Source: Benincasa hispida (Eukaryota; Streptophyta; Magnoliopsida; Cucurbitales; Cucurbitaceae). From it: a stretch of DNA of 64,000 nt. Below the pieces are notes generated by a model. It was not told where the DNA came from. It ran no database searches and saw nothing but the letters and a program-made list of their open reading frames with translations. Numbering within the stretch: the first letter of the stretch is position 1; the number at the start of each line of letters is the position of its first letter. Where the stretch lies: positions 43,422,767-43,486,766 of the forward strand of contig NC_052354.1 of assembly GCF_009727055.1 (NCBI RefSeq), given 5' to 3'. A program made the position numbers and the translations under genes. Shown piece by piece: positions 11,776 through 23,477 of the stretch.

Positions 11776-12254
11776 GTAAGATGCAAACAAAATGCTATTG
11801 TGCATGAGGGGCTGTTTTTTTTTTCCTTCTTTTGTTGGCAACTGGCATCATGGAGGCTTGGAAAATCATGCTTTCCCATACTCCCACAAGAGCTCTAAAA
11901 CATCCGTCCAAATTCCCCATGAGGTAGCCGTAGCACAACAACATGGTTTCAAAGAGCCTTAATTGCACACTTGTCTTGATGATGTAGTTGGAGAAGACCG
12001 AGGGCTTCATTGATGGAGCTGGGTTCTCTATAAAGTTCAGGAAGGACAAACAACTCCCCGTAAGAAAGGTGGAGAAAGAGTACAATAATGTTTAACTCAC
12101 AGATTGACCAAAACACTTAAGCTGATGGGTTATGATAAATTTAATTATATGAACAATTTAACATTCTCTCCCCGTTTTTAGGCTTGGAAATTGTAAAAGA
12201 TGCAACATATATATGTGTGTGATATATGCATACAGTAAGATGTATACATATGTA
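11776..12254. other. ALY-like intron, start of the 15-kb intron
   Basis: Non-coding. At about 12109-12165 it contains a repeat (CTTAAGCTGATGGGTTATG and following) that recurs at about 12828-12880. An antisense frame of about 96 codons has no recognisable domain. Confidence 0.5.
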
Positions 12255-12760
12255 TATATTTTGAAAAGGATACAAAACTTTTCATTAAAATAAATGAAAA
12301 GAGACTAATGCTCAAAATACAAAGAACTAAAAATAGTGAGTACAAATACATCGAGCCAAAAGACTGCTGTAAAGAGAAAGGCAGTCAATCCAAATTAAGC
12401 ATAAATCTTGGATGTAAAAGTCATCAAAGAACTTAGAGAGAACGCCAAATGGAGACAATAATTCAGGTGACTGCGAAGTGAACAATCCATTCAATTACTT
12501 TTCTTGAAAAGATCTCAAATTTCTCTTGAACCAAATTTCTTCCACAACCTGAATTTTAGATTCATCCCACAAAATTAGCATGCCACCAGATCTACCCCAC
12601 ACTTCCACTTGTACCCAACTAATGCCTTTAGAGTTCTAAATAGACTAATACCGAAATTAGCCATTTTAATCTCTTGCAATAAAACCACGTCAAGATGCAA
12701 TCTGAAAAACCTTTTCAAAGCCACTCGTTTTGAAGCACTTCCTAAATCATGAACATCCTA
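12255..12760 (-). mobile_element. Internally deleted LINE, minus strand
   Basis: Read on the minus strand, the right part (about 12760 down to 12490) is a decayed LINE endonuclease N-terminus. LLQEIKMANFG and WGRSGGMLILWDESK can be traced across frames. It is joined directly to a LINE 3' UTR with the tail signature (complement of TTTTCATTAAAATAAATGAAAAG, about 12278-12300). RT and zf-RVT are missing, so most of ORF2 was lost. Confidence 0.6.
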
Positions 12761-12885
12761 GGACCTCCCAGGTTTTGAACATAGGACCTCCCTCTCTGAT
12801 ACCATGTTAAATCACCAATTGACTCAAAAGCTTAAGCTGATGGGTTATGGTAAATTTAATTATATCAACACTTTAACAAATAAAA
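12755..12885 (-). repeat. SINE-like repeat candidate, minus strand
   Basis: On the minus strand, TGGTATCAGAGAGGGAGGTCC followed by a GTTCAAAACC B-box-like motif resembles a tRNA-derived SINE head. The neighbouring GATGGGTTATGGTAAATTTA part also occurs at about 12120-12150. This is a call from the Pol III box pattern only. Confidence 0.4.
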
Positions 12886-13362
12886 ATTATACATAAAGTT
12901 GCTCAAACTCCCCAAGAAGGAACGTATTCAAATCAACCTATAACCTAAAACTTATGAGAAAAATTCAAAACTGAGCCCAGAGACCAATAGAGGTCAACAG
13001 AAAAAATAAGCCCAAGAAACCTCAATAAAAAACATTCATTGTATCTAAAAACCATCATGTAAACTGCACAACCGGACACTTAAAAATCTAGAAAAAATAA
13101 AACTTGGCTAAAGCTAATCAACAATCTATATCTCCAGCTCCAAAGCATGATATCGACTTTTAGTGCCAACAGCAACATCTTCTGCGAACAACAGCAATGG
13201 CTGAGGCATCTACAAACCAAGATCATATCAACATAATTAAACTGTCACAGACGCCACCTTGCCTGATTTATTTTATTTTATTCTTATTTTAACAAAAAGC
13301 AACTCATAGATACAACAAAATGAATATATTCAAGTGATGCAAACTCCCCATTGGAGTCTTGA
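12886..13362. other. Unassigned intron sequence
   Basis: AT-rich sequence between the SINE-like repeat and the LTR of the minus-strand copia element. No gene, no clear element. Confidence 0.4.
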
Positions 13363-13622
13363 TGTAGGAACAATCTTCTTAATTCTTAAGTTCTTTGTTA
13401 GTTTTCTTTAAATCTTGTCTATTACTTATGTTTCAGTTTTGGGCTATCTTCTTAGTCGGTTGCCATCTTTGGGTTATCTTCTTAGCCGGTTGCCATCTTT
13501 TCTGTTCCCTACCTCCTTATAAATATAGCAGCTTAGTTGACAAGTGAGAAACCCTAATCTAGAGAATATAAAATTACAATAAAGGACAACTATACATATT
13601 CATTTAAATATATATTTTAACA
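13363..13622 (-). repeat. LTR of copia element A (downstream LTR)
   Basis: 260 bp, TG...CA in both orientations. It directly abuts a CT-rich polypurine-tract complement (CTCCCTCTCAAG) at 13623. It contains TATAAATATAGCAG. An internal near-duplicate (GGGCTATCTTCTTAG/CGGTTGCCATCTTT, twice at about 13441-13500) is also seen. No second copy of this LTR is in the window. Confidence 0.75.
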
Positions 13623-15148
13623 CTCCCTCTCAAGCAGAGCAAATATGTCAATCATGCCTAGCTTATTGCATAGATAGCTTATTCTTGCCCTATTTAAAGC
13701 TTTGTTAAGGATATCTCTTAATTGTTCAACAGTCTTCACATATCCTGTAGATATCAATCCTTCTTGTATTTTCTCGTGAATAAAATGACAATCCACTTCA
13801 ATATGTTTAGTTTGTTCATGAAACACTGGGTTGGATGCAATGTGAAGTGCAACTTGATTATCACACCATAATTTAGCTATCATTGTAACGCCGGAGCCCA
13901 TCTCAGATAAAAGTTGGTGTATCCACACTATTTCAACAGATTGTACCATGGCTCTATATTTTGACTCAACACTCGAACGTGAAACTAATTCGATTTCTTA
14001 CTTTTCCATGACACTAAGTTTCCTCCTACAAAAATACAATATCCAGAGGTCGATCTCCTATCTTCTCGAGATCTAGCCCAATCAACATCTGAAAAACATT
14101 CAACCCTTGTATGACCATGAGATCCCATGTCCAGGTACAACTTTTAGATAACATAAAATTTATTCTACTACAGCCTAATGATCCACTGTAGGAGAAGACA
14201 TAAATTGACTCACAATACTCACAGAATAAGCAATATCTGGTCATGTCACTGTTAAATAGTTCAACTTTCCAACTAATCTTTTATATCTCTCAGGGTCTTT
14301 AAATAATTCTCCTTCTTTAGCAAGTTGCAAATTTGGTATCATTAGAGTACTACATGGTTTGACTCCTAGTTTTATAGTCTCAGACAACAAATCAAGTACA
14401 TATTTCTGTTGTGACAGATAAATACCTTTCTTGTTTCTCATTACTTCAATACTCAAGTAATACCAATGTCAGATTGTCGATAGAATATAGAATGATCAAA
14501 AGTACTTTTCTTCATACCAAAACATTTGAGTGCTCGACTAAACTTACCAGACCATGCAAGAGGACTTTGTTTCTGTTCATACAAAGATTTTCAAAAGCGA
14601 TACACCTTATCATTCTCCCCCTAAGCAAAAAATCTAGATGGTTGCTCCATATAAACTTCCTCCTGAAGATCACCATGCAAAAAAACATTTTTAATTTCAA
14701 GTTGATGCAAAGACCAATTGTGAGTAGCAACCATGGAAAGAAATAGTCGAATGGAATTTAATTTGGCAATGGGAGAAAATGTATCAGAATAATTAGTCCT
14801 ATAGATTTGGGCATAATCTTTGGGAACAAGACGAACTTTCAACCGGGTCACTGTTCTATCAGGATTGACCTTTATAGCACACATCCATTTACACCCAATA
14901 GCCTTCCTTCCCACCGGACGCGAAACTAAATCCCAAGTACCATTATCATCCAAAGCAGTCATCTCCTCGATCATTGCACTATGCCACCCAGGATGAGATA
15001 AAGCAGTTAAGAATGTAGGTGGAATCAAGAGATGTAATAAAGGAATATGTGGGCAAAGACAACTGGTTATATGAAACAAACAAAGAAATAGGGTAAGTAC
15101 AAGTGGAAGATCATTACTCGGTTCTGGATCAGATGTCGAAAAAGCCAT
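13617..15148 (-). pseudogene. Copia A RT and RNase H, broken
   Basis: On the minus strand, the RT starts around 15000 (HPGWHSAMIEEMTALDDNGTW, then GCKWMCAIKVNPDG-type block and LHQLEIKNVFLHGDLQEEVY). Near 14456-14512 it jumps from the FDHSIFY region directly to the IEVMRNKKGIYLSQQKY region. The YVDD catalytic box and about 40 residues around it are absent. RNase H follows at 13949-13617 ([24 protein letters not shown] written here in parts). Multiple stops separate the pieces. Confidence 0.8.
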
Positions 15149-15336
15149 TGGTGTAGGACATGTGTCTGAAGGTTGTTGTGGAGGTTTCCTATAGTAGACT
15201 CGAGTGATGAGTGGACGAGAAGGAGATATAGAAGAAGACGGAGTAGGAGATGATGTGGGAGAGGTAATCTCATAGATAAAAAGATCATCATCCTACATTG
15301 ACAATGACTTGATGGTGAGGGACTAAAAGGTATGTC

Positions 15337-16290
15337 CTAAAAAAACGTAACATCAGGAGAGACAAGACACCTGTTAAGAGTAGGGCAAAAACAACGATAA
15401 CCCTTTTGAACATGCGAATAGCCTAAGAAAATGCATTTCAAAGATTTGAGATCTAACTTGGTACAATGAGGATGAACATCCCGAGCAAAACAAACACAAC
15501 CAAAGATTTTAGGGGCAATAGAAAACAAATCTTTCATAGAAAAGAGAACACGATGAGGAATCTCTCCATTGAGAACAGAGGAAGACAGTCTATTAATCAG
15601 GAAGCAAGCGGTGGAAACCACATCAGCCCAAAAAGGCTTTGGAACATGCATTTGAAAGGACAAGGCCCGAGCTGTTTCAAGTAGATGTCTGTTTTTTCTT
15701 TTTGCAACTCCATTTTAAGATGGAATGTCTGCATAAGAGGATTGATGAATGATACCTCACATAAGTAAGATCTAAGTACATGAGAGAAATATTCACCAAC
15801 ATTATCAATACATATTGTTTTGATAGAGACATTAAATTGAGTTTAAGTTTTAGCATGAAAAACACAAAAACGAGACAATAACTCAAAACACTTTTTCATT
15901 AAATATAACCAAGTCACACGAGAATAATCGTCAACATAAGTAACAAAATAACGAAAACCTATTTGGAAATAACTGGTCAAAGACCCCAAATATCAGAATG
16001 AACTAACTCAAATGGAGCACTGGCTCGTTTATGGACTCTAGGACTAGAACTAAGACGATGAAATTTAACAAACTGACATGAATCACAATTCAAAGAGGAC
16101 AAAAAAAGAAATTCAGGATAAAGTTTCTTCAACACGAATGAAGAGGGATTGATATCTGGTGGATGTAAGAATGGGAATGAACTTCAAATGGGGATATAAC
16201 TCCAGAGTAGGCCATAGGGTTTGATATCTAGTGGTAAAAAATGTAAAGGTCCCCCGACTCATGTCTTTTACCAATAAACTTCTTCGTCAT
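15337..16290 (-). pseudogene. Copia A integrase fragments
   Basis: Minus strand. The C-terminal part of the integrase (MHVPKPFWADVVSTACFLIN, then KIFGCVCFARDV and KCIFLGYSHVQKGYRC) is at 15663-15337. Earlier parts are scattered in different frames up to about 16290. The catalytic D-D-E set cannot be read through because of stops. Copia B sits directly upstream. Confidence 0.75.
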
Positions 16291-16336
16291 ACGATCCTGA
16301 AACAAGCAATAACTAAGAAAAAAGTAAGACACAACA

Positions 16337-16341
16337 ATTAA
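16337..16341. repeat. Target-site duplication of copia B, left (ATTAA)
   Basis: The five bases immediately left of the 5' LTR, matched exactly by 22055-22059 right of the 3' LTR. Copia elements typically make 5-bp duplications. Confidence 0.85.
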
Positions 16342-16542
16342 TATTGAATATGGGAATTCACCTCTTACCTTATACATATGATTTCATTCCTTGTAATTTG
16401 GGTTTACTTTTATTCTTTCCATATGTACATTTTTTTTCTGTTATAATGTTTTCCTTAATTAGCTATCATAGGTATATATATAAGGGATGCTCCCTTTTGT
16501 AAAATTATCATAAGAAATATAAGAAAAGTTCTGTATTCAACA
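16342..16542 (+). repeat. 5' LTR of copia B
   Basis: 201 bp ending GTATTCAACA. The first bases read TATTGAATATGG where the 3' LTR has TGTTGAATATGG, so the terminal TG is mutated to TA. A TATATATAAGGG box sits near 16474. Confidence 0.92.
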
Positions 16543-16556
16543 TGGTATCAGAGCCA
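16543..16556 (+). other. Primer-binding site of copia B
   Basis: TGGTATCAGAGCC directly after the 5' LTR. It is complementary to the 3' end of initiator tRNA-Met, as in most plant copia elements. Confidence 0.85.
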
Positions 16557-17216
16557 ACCCTATGAATCTTTTCTATATGTTTCATGTCTGAAACCCTAGA
16601 AAAGAAAACAGAAAATCTCAAACATACCTAGTTCCTTGCGTGAAGCTTCACGTCCGAAGAAAAACGCATCAAATCGCGTCGAACTAGTGGATCGCAACTA
16701 ATTCGAAGCATCCACAGCCGAAACTCAGTCTTTGACCGACGACCAAGATCACGTTCATCAACCGGAAGTCATCAACCGTGGTTGTCGTTTCCTGAAAATC
16801 TCATCTCCGGTCGTGAACAGTCGCAGTTCGTGGGTGGAAAACCAAATCGTGGAAGTCATCGACAGAGCCTCGACGGTCAAATCGCGGAAGTTGAGTCGCA
16901 CCAGAGTAAAATGGGTTAAGTTGCGGACTTGAAGAAAAATGGAATCGGGTCGGAGCCTTGTGGGTCGGATTGGGTTGCGGATCTGGGAGCAAAACGGAAT
17001 CGGATCAATCAATTGTTTTTGATCGAATCGGATCGAGCAAATCGGAATCGGAATCGGTCGAATTGGATCGGATTCGGGTCTGTGATTCACAGGTCTGGAG
17101 TTGGGTCTGGAGCGTGAACCGGGTCTGGACGAATTTTTTGACCAGTTTTTATTGATTTTTTTTATTCTTTTCTTATTTCCTTCTTAATTAATTGTTTTGC
17201 CAATCAACAATTTTTT

Positions 17217-20200
17217 ATGGCATCCATAAATTCTAACAATACTGAAGGGACCGTACTTCCAATTACTAATCACAAATTAAATGGAAGGAATTACCTACAT
17301 TGGTCACAATCAGTTATGATGTTCATATGTGGAAAAGGAAAGGAAGATTACCTGTCAAGCAAAAACCCTATCCCAGACCAAGCTGATCAAAGATACAAGA
17401 CATGAAAAGCGGAAAATAATATGGTTATGTCATGGCTAATCAACTCCATGACGACAGAGATTGGTGAAGGTTTTTTACTCTTCTCAACTGCAAGTGAAAT
17501 CTGGGAAGCAGCTTGTGAAACTTATTCTGACCAAGAAAATACTGCAAAGTCATTTGAAATTGAAGGCAAAATTCATGAGCTACAGCAAAGGGATATGCAA
17601 GTCATTCACTATTTTACTCAACTATCTCGACTTTGGCAGCAATTGGATGTATTTGAAAGCCATAAGTGGGAATGCGCTGCAGATGAAGCTACATTCAAAA
17701 AGATAGTTGAAAAGAAACGAGTGTTCAAATTTCTGCTTGGCCTTAATAAAGAATTCGATGAGGTACGTGGTAGAATCTTATATTCTGACCAAGAAAATAC
17801 TGCAGAGTCATTTGAAATTGAAGGCAAAATTCATGAGCTATAGCCAAGGGATATGCAAGTCACTCACTATTTTACTCAACTATCTCGACTTTGGCAGCAA
17901 CTGGATGTATTTGAAAACCATAAGTGGGAATGCGCTGCAGATGAAGCTACATTCAAAAAGATAGTTGAAAAGAAACGAGTGTTCAAATTTCTGCTTGGCC
18001 TTAATAAAGAACTCGATTAGGTACGTGGTAGAATCTTAGCTATTAAACCATTACCTAACATCAGAGAAGTTTTTGCAGAAGTGAAAAGAGAAGAAAGCAG
18101 GAAGAAACTAATGTTATGAGTGACTGCCAATTCAGAACCTAAAGGATCAGCCTTGCTCGAAACCTTGGTAATGAGTTACGTACAAATACTCATGATAATC
18201 GTTACAATCGAAACCAGAGCTACATAGAAACTGAGAATCGGCAACGAAAACTAAGACCATGGTGTGAACACTGTAAAAAACCAGGACACACTAAAGAAGT
18301 GTGTTGGGATATTCATGGAAAACCTCCAGATTGGAAGCCAAACAAAGGTACAGGAGATAGACGTGGAAAGGCCTATCAAGCATGCACATCATCAGAAGGT
18401 AACGTCAACCCTGAATATAATGTGTTTACTAAGGAGCAGTTGGACCTTCTACAAAAACTATTCGGCCAACCGAAACCTACTAAAAAAACATCAGAAACCA
18501 GCGTAGCAACAATGGTACAATCAGGAACCAAAGAAAATTGTAGTACTTGGATTATTGACTCTGGTGCATCGGATCACATGACAGGTGACATCTCACTTTT
18601 AACTAACTACACACATTGTAACAGTCAAATTATTGTAAAGATTGCCAATGGTACCTATTCTAAAGTAATGGGAACTGGAAATGTGTTTGTATCTAAAGAT
18701 CTAGTATTAGAAAATGTGTTGCATGTCCCAAATCTTAAATGCAATCTTCTTTCCATAAGCAAACTAACGTTTATGAAAAACTGCAGTGCAACTTTCTACT
18801 CACATAATTGCATGTTTCAGGATTTGAATTCGGGGAAGATGATTGGCAATGCTAAGGAAACCCCAGGTCTCTACATACTAAATGCTCTTAAGCCTCAAGT
18901 CAAGGAGTTAGGTCTTAGCAAATCTCGTTTTATTTCTAAAGACTATTATGATAGTACATCTAGTTCATCTAATTTTGTTGTCTCTAAAGATGATTATGTT
19001 AGTACATCTACTTTTGTTGCTCCTAAAGACAATTATGATAGTACAATAATTTATGGCATAATCGTTTAGGACATCCCAATTTCTATATTAAAACGAATGT
19101 TCCAGATATTTTCAATAAAAGTTCTCAGGTATTCAATGTGAGTCTTGTGAAATGGCAAAGTTGGCTCGATCCTTATATCCGGTAAGCGCATATAAAACCC
19201 TCTTATCCCTTTCTATGATGCATAGTGATGTTTGGGGACCTAGTAGAGTTTCAGAATGTAACAGGAAGCTAAATGATTCGTTTTATTTATCGATGATCAC
19301 ACTAGACTTTGGTTTTTTATGAAAGAAAAATCTGAAGTTACTTCCATATTCCAGAATCTGTTTGCCATGATTTTCAATATCTTTTAACACCAAAATCCAA
19401 ATTCTTCACACTGACAATGCTAAGGATTAATTTAACACTTCTTTGAAAAACTTTCTAAATGAAAAAGGTATTGCCCACCTAAGTACATGTCCTAACACTC
19501 CCCAGCAAATGGAATTGCGGAGAGAAAAAACAGACACCTCCTAGAAGTTTTCTAGAGCTTAATGTGTCACGCTAACACCCCCACTGTTTTTGGAAGAAGC
19601 GGTTCTAACAGCCACCTACCTTATTAAATAGAAATCCTCTCGAATATTAGGCTTCAAAACTCCCTTACAAAAACTTAAGGAAGTATTTCCTCATGATAGA
19701 CTATTTTCTCAAGTCCCTTTAAAAATATTTGGTTGCACAGTCTTTGTCCAAGATCATAGACCCAATAGGAGTAAGTTAGATCCTAAGGCAATAAAATGCA
19801 TCTTTCTCGGTTATGCTCCAAGCCAAAAGGGGTACAAATGCTACTCACCAACTACAAAAAGGTTCTATACATCCATGATTGTAACCTTCTTTGAAACCCA
19901 ACCTGACTTCAAAAAGCAAGACACCATTGAACCTTTCACTCTTATCGAAAATGGAAAACTTCTGGAAAGCGAAGGAACCCAAAAACTAAATCTCTTTGAA
20001 GAGAGTGCTCCATATGTTCCTTATATACATGAAATAGATATTCCCAATCAAGGCCCACCAGAAAGTAGAAAAGACCCTATAGTCTATACTAGAAGGAAGA
20101 ACACCCTTGAACATGCACCAGTACTCAATCAAAACCCAACTGAAATACAGGAAAATCATGTCTCTAACTCCACAGCTGAAACTCTTAATGAAGACATTGA

Positions 20201-21847
20201 TCTTTCTATTGTAAAACAGAAAGAGGTGAGAACCTGTACGATGCATCCCATCCAAAACTACCTGTCCTACAAAAACCTCTCTCCCAAGTTTAAAGCATTC
20301 ATAACCTCACTATCCCAAGTTTACATTCCGAACAATGTCTATGAAGCCCTCAATGACATTAATTGGAAATAAGCTGTATTAGACGAAATAAAGGCCTTGG
20401 AAAAGAATCACACATGGGAAATAATAGACCTACCTCCAGGAAAGAAAACAGTAGGATGCAAATGGATCTTCACCATCAAGTACAAGGCTAATGAAGAAAT
20501 AGATAGATTCAAAGCTAGACTCGTTGCCAAAGGATTCACCCAGTCTTATGGCATTGACTATCAAGAAACATTTGTCCTGGTAGCAAAATTAAATACTATT
20601 CGTGTCCTGTTTTCCCTAGTTGTGAATAATGATTGGATTCTTCACCAAGTAGACATAAAGAATGCCTTCCTTAATGGAGACTTAGAAGAAGAAGTGTATG
20701 TGGATATATCGGTCGGTGTAGAATCTACTCAAACCATAAATAAGGTATGCAAACTCAAAAAATCCCTATATGACCTAAAACAATCCCCTAGGGTGTGGTT
20801 TGATAAATTCTCAAGAGTGGTAAAGGAAAACGGGTACTCACAATGTCAATCTGACCATACTCTCTTTGTCAAACATTCTTGCACAAGTAAAATAGCAATT
20901 ATCATTATCTATGTAGATGACATTATCTTTACTGGAGACCATGAAGAAGAAATAAGAAATCTAAAACTTCTCTTAGCCAAGGAATTCGAAGTAAAGGACT
21001 TAGGCAACCTTAAATACTTCCTAGGAATGGAAGTAGCCCGCTCAAAAACAGGCTTGAGCATTTTTCAAAGAAAATATGTCCTTGACCTGTTAAAGGAAAC
21101 TGGAATGCTTGGATGCAAGCCTGCTAATTCTCCAATTGACACTAACAATCACAGAATCAAAGAAAACAATCACAAACTAGTTAACAAAGATCAGTATCAA
21201 AGGCTAGTTGAAAAATTGATTTACCTAACTCACACAAGACCTGATATCTATTTTGCAGTTAGCTTTGTAAGTCAATTTATGAACAATCCAACAGAAGACA
21301 ATATGCAAGCTGTATACAGAATACTCAGGTACTTGAAAGGAACTCTAGGAGAGGGATTATACTTCAAGAAATCTAAGAAAAGAAACATCGAAATCTTCAC
21401 AAATGCCGATTGGGCAAGCTAAAAAATAGACAGACGGTCAACTTCCAGATATTGCTCCTTTGTTTGGGGAAATTTAGTCACTTGGCGAAGCAAGAAACAA
21501 TTTGTAGTATCCAGAAGCAGTGTTGAAGCAGAACTAAGAGCTCTAGCTCAAGGAATATGTGAAGGAATGTGACTCAAAAACATTCTATCTGAACTTCAAT
21601 GGAGGTACACTGTGATAATCAAGCTACTATCAGTATCGCCAAAGACCCAGTCCATCATGACCGCATAAAACATGTGGACATTGATCGATACTTTATTAAA
21701 GAAAAAATTGAAAAAAAAAGCATCTCACTCAACTACATACCTACCAAGAGGCAAATTGCTGACATACTAACAAAGGCCCTTTCCAAGAATATGTTTGAAG
21801 ACTTAAAAATCAAGTTGGACTTAATCAACATATATTGCCCAGCTTGA
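17217..21847 (+). pseudogene. Copia B gag-pol polyprotein, broken
   Basis: Starts at ATG 17217 (MASINSNNTEG, then LNGRNYLHWSQSV, a retrotransposon gag N-terminus) and ends at TGA 21845-21847. Order: gag; zinc knuckle CEHCKKPGHTKEVC (about 18262-18303); protease WIIDSGASDHMTG (18548-18586); GAG-pre-integrase; decayed integrase (about 19070-19860, frameshifted); RT (20397 on, NAFLNGDLEEEVYV, catalytic YVDDI near 20911); RNase H (HCDNQATISIAKDPVHHD, 21606 on). Stops include TGA 17403, TAG 17842, TAG 18018 and TAA 21421. The RT catalytic box itself is intact. Confidence 0.92.
17523..18038 (+). repeat. In-frame 258-bp tandem duplication in copia B gag
   Basis: Unit 1 is 17523-17780 and unit 2 is 17781-18038, both beginning TATTCTGACCAAGAAAA. 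The unit is 86 codons, so the duplication keeps frame. The copies differ at only a handful of bases (about 3%). Two of the changes in unit 2 create TAG stops (Gln and Glu codons). Confidence 0.95.
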
Positions 21848-21854
21848 GGGGGAG

Positions 21855-22054
21855 TGTTGAATATGGGAATTCACCTTTTACCTTATACATATGATTTCAT
21901 TCCCTATAATTTGGGTTTACTTTTATTCTTTCCATATGTACATTTTTTTCTGTTATAATATTTTCCTTAATTAGCTATCATAGGTGTATATATAGGGGAT
22001 GCTCCCTCTTGTAAAATTATCATAAGAAATATAAGAAAAGTTCTGTATTCAACA
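21855..22054 (+). repeat. 3' LTR of copia B
   Basis: 200 bp, TGTTGAATATGG to GTATTCAACA, preceded by the polypurine tract and followed by ATTAA. Confidence 0.93.
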
Positions 22055-22059
22055 ATTAA
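22055..22059. repeat. Target-site duplication of copia B, right (ATTAA)
   Basis: Copy of 16337-16341; after it the sequence of copia A resumes. Confidence 0.85.
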
Positions 22060-22755
22060 GATCACGTGTAAGTTGGCTAATAGAAATTAAATTAAAAGAC
22101 AATGGAGGTAAGTGTAATACAGAAGACAAAGAAAGAGATGGAGTGAGAGGAATGGTGTTGAATCCAAGAACAGAGGTGGATCCATCTGTCAAAGTGACAA
22201 ATGGAGATGAAGCAGAGGACAAAGGCGTCGAAATTAAGTTAGAATTACCTGTCATATGAGCGGTGACTCTAGAGTCTATGACCTATTTGGTAGATGATGT
22301 AAGAAGACATTTTGCATTACCTGTCTCGGCAATGGTGGCAATTGGATTTGATGAAAAAGATGCTTGCAAGGATTCTTGAAATACTTGAAATTTAGCAAAT
22401 TCGTTGTAAAGATGGTAATAGACTTCTCGGCCATATTATTGGTGGAAGCTATCTGAGCATGCTGAGATTGTTGAGTCTTATATAACAACTTTTGACAATC
22501 ATGTTTCAGATGTTCTGGCTTACGACAATAGTGGCAGACGATCTCTTGAGAATTTGATTTTTGATTATCATAACTATGCTTTTGAAATTTTTTGGTCATC
22601 CCTGGAGTAACCCGAAAGTCATTCTTGCTTATAAGAGCACTACTAGGTTGAGAAACAGACAAACCAGATTGAGAACTCTCAATATGAAGAACACGACCGA
22701 AGGTCTCCTCTAATGACAAAATTTTAGAATCAGAAAGAATCCGTGTTTTAGCCAT
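22060..22755 (-). pseudogene. Copia A gag and protease fragment
   Basis: Minus strand. Gag C-terminal half with zinc knuckle CHYCRKPEHLKHDC, then a protease region where the catalytic DSG reads DSR (VIDSRVTAHMTG, about 22285-22250), then FVTLTDGSTSVLG and LPPLSFNLISISQLTRDL. A stop separates gag from protease. Confidence 0.8.
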
Positions 22756-22869
22756 TCGAAATTCAGGTAAAAATCTATTAAAAAAATATCATAACAACCA
22801 TCTTTTCTCGTTGAGCTTGTTGAACTTTGACATTTGGGCTAAAAGGTAATAATAAAGCAAGTTCTGTAG

Positions 22870-23005
22870 CTGTTTTCTTCTTTTTCTTCTTTTTCTTTTT
22901 TGAAAATGAAACAACGCTTTTCATTGTTGTAATGAAATGAGGCTAATGCTCAAGGTTATAATGAGAACAAAAGGAAAAATCAACTTAAAACAAATATAGC
23001 CAAAA
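22870..23005 (-). mobile_element. LINE tail, minus strand
   Basis: Plus-strand TTCTTTTTC repeats (impure A tail on the minus strand) followed by the complement of the shared LINE end (CATTGTTGTAATGAAATGAGG, then GCTAATGCTCAAGG). It is short, 5'-truncated, and forms the broken right edge of copia A. Confidence 0.65.
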
Positions 23006-23477
23006 AGACCAAAACTGATGAAGAACCCCACCACCTTCGATCAAGGCAACTTGGAACCAGCGTACTTGCAGAGGTGGAGCAACTATGTTGAAGTTGCTGG
23101 CGATTTGCTCCATCCGTAGAGATTTCCTCTCCATCATTCGGTGAATATCATCAATGGAGCGTCTCGTCAAAGACCTTGGTGATAGGGCAACAGATGAAGC
23201 TGCTTCTTTATCGGAAGCATCGGGGTTGTTGCCGTTGATAGGCTTCTTACCCGCCATCAGAATCAAGTTCTTCTCACTCTGATACCAAATCTGGGTAAAC
23301 CAGTATTGAAGGAAATTCAAAATGATTTTATTAATTCTCAAATGAAGAGTCCAACCTTCTATTTATAGGCAAGGACTTGGTAACCTATTGGAATACAAAG
23401 GTAACCGGTTAATTAACTACTTACAACAAATCTGAAAAAACAACTAATATACTAATGTATTTAATACCGATACATCA
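23006..23477 (-). mobile_element. LTR retroelement fragment: LTR, PBS and gag start, minus strand
   Basis: On the minus strand: a likely LTR (about 23477-23292, with CTATAAATAG near 23360), a primer-binding-site-like TTTGGTATCAGAG (about 23289-23276), and a gag-like start codon near 23257 (MAGKKPINGNNPDASDKEAA). It is cut off by the LINE tail near 23005. The family is not determined. Confidence 0.55.

Larger units (their letters stand above)
16342..22054 (+). mobile_element. Ty1/copia element B, complete with both LTRs, inserted into copia A
   Basis: A structurally complete element of 5.7 kb. 5' LTR 16342-16542; primer-binding site TGGTATCAGAGCC from 16543; leader; gag, protease, integrase, RT, RNase H; polypurine tract AGGGGGAG (21846-21854); 3' LTR 21855-22054. 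A perfect ATTAA duplication flanks it. By hand alignment the LTRs differ at about 8 of 200 positions, all transitions, plus one T-run indel, so the insertion is not very recent. The polyprotein frame is broken several times. Confidence 0.95.
13363..22870 (-). mobile_element. Ty1/copia element A (minus), interrupted by copia B
   Basis: A degenerate copia element on the minus strand, split by copia B at 16342-22054. Its downstream LTR is 13363-13622 (plus-strand ends TGTAGGAAC and TTTTAACA, with a TATAAATA-type box near 13520). In coding order: gag with zinc knuckle CHYCRKPEHLKHDC (22755-22276), protease remnant, integrase (about 16090-15337), RT (15148-14241) and RNase H (13949-13617). The upstream LTR is missing; the right end is replaced by a LINE tail near 22870. 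Many stops and frameshifts are present, and the RT lacks the YVDD region. Confidence 0.85.
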
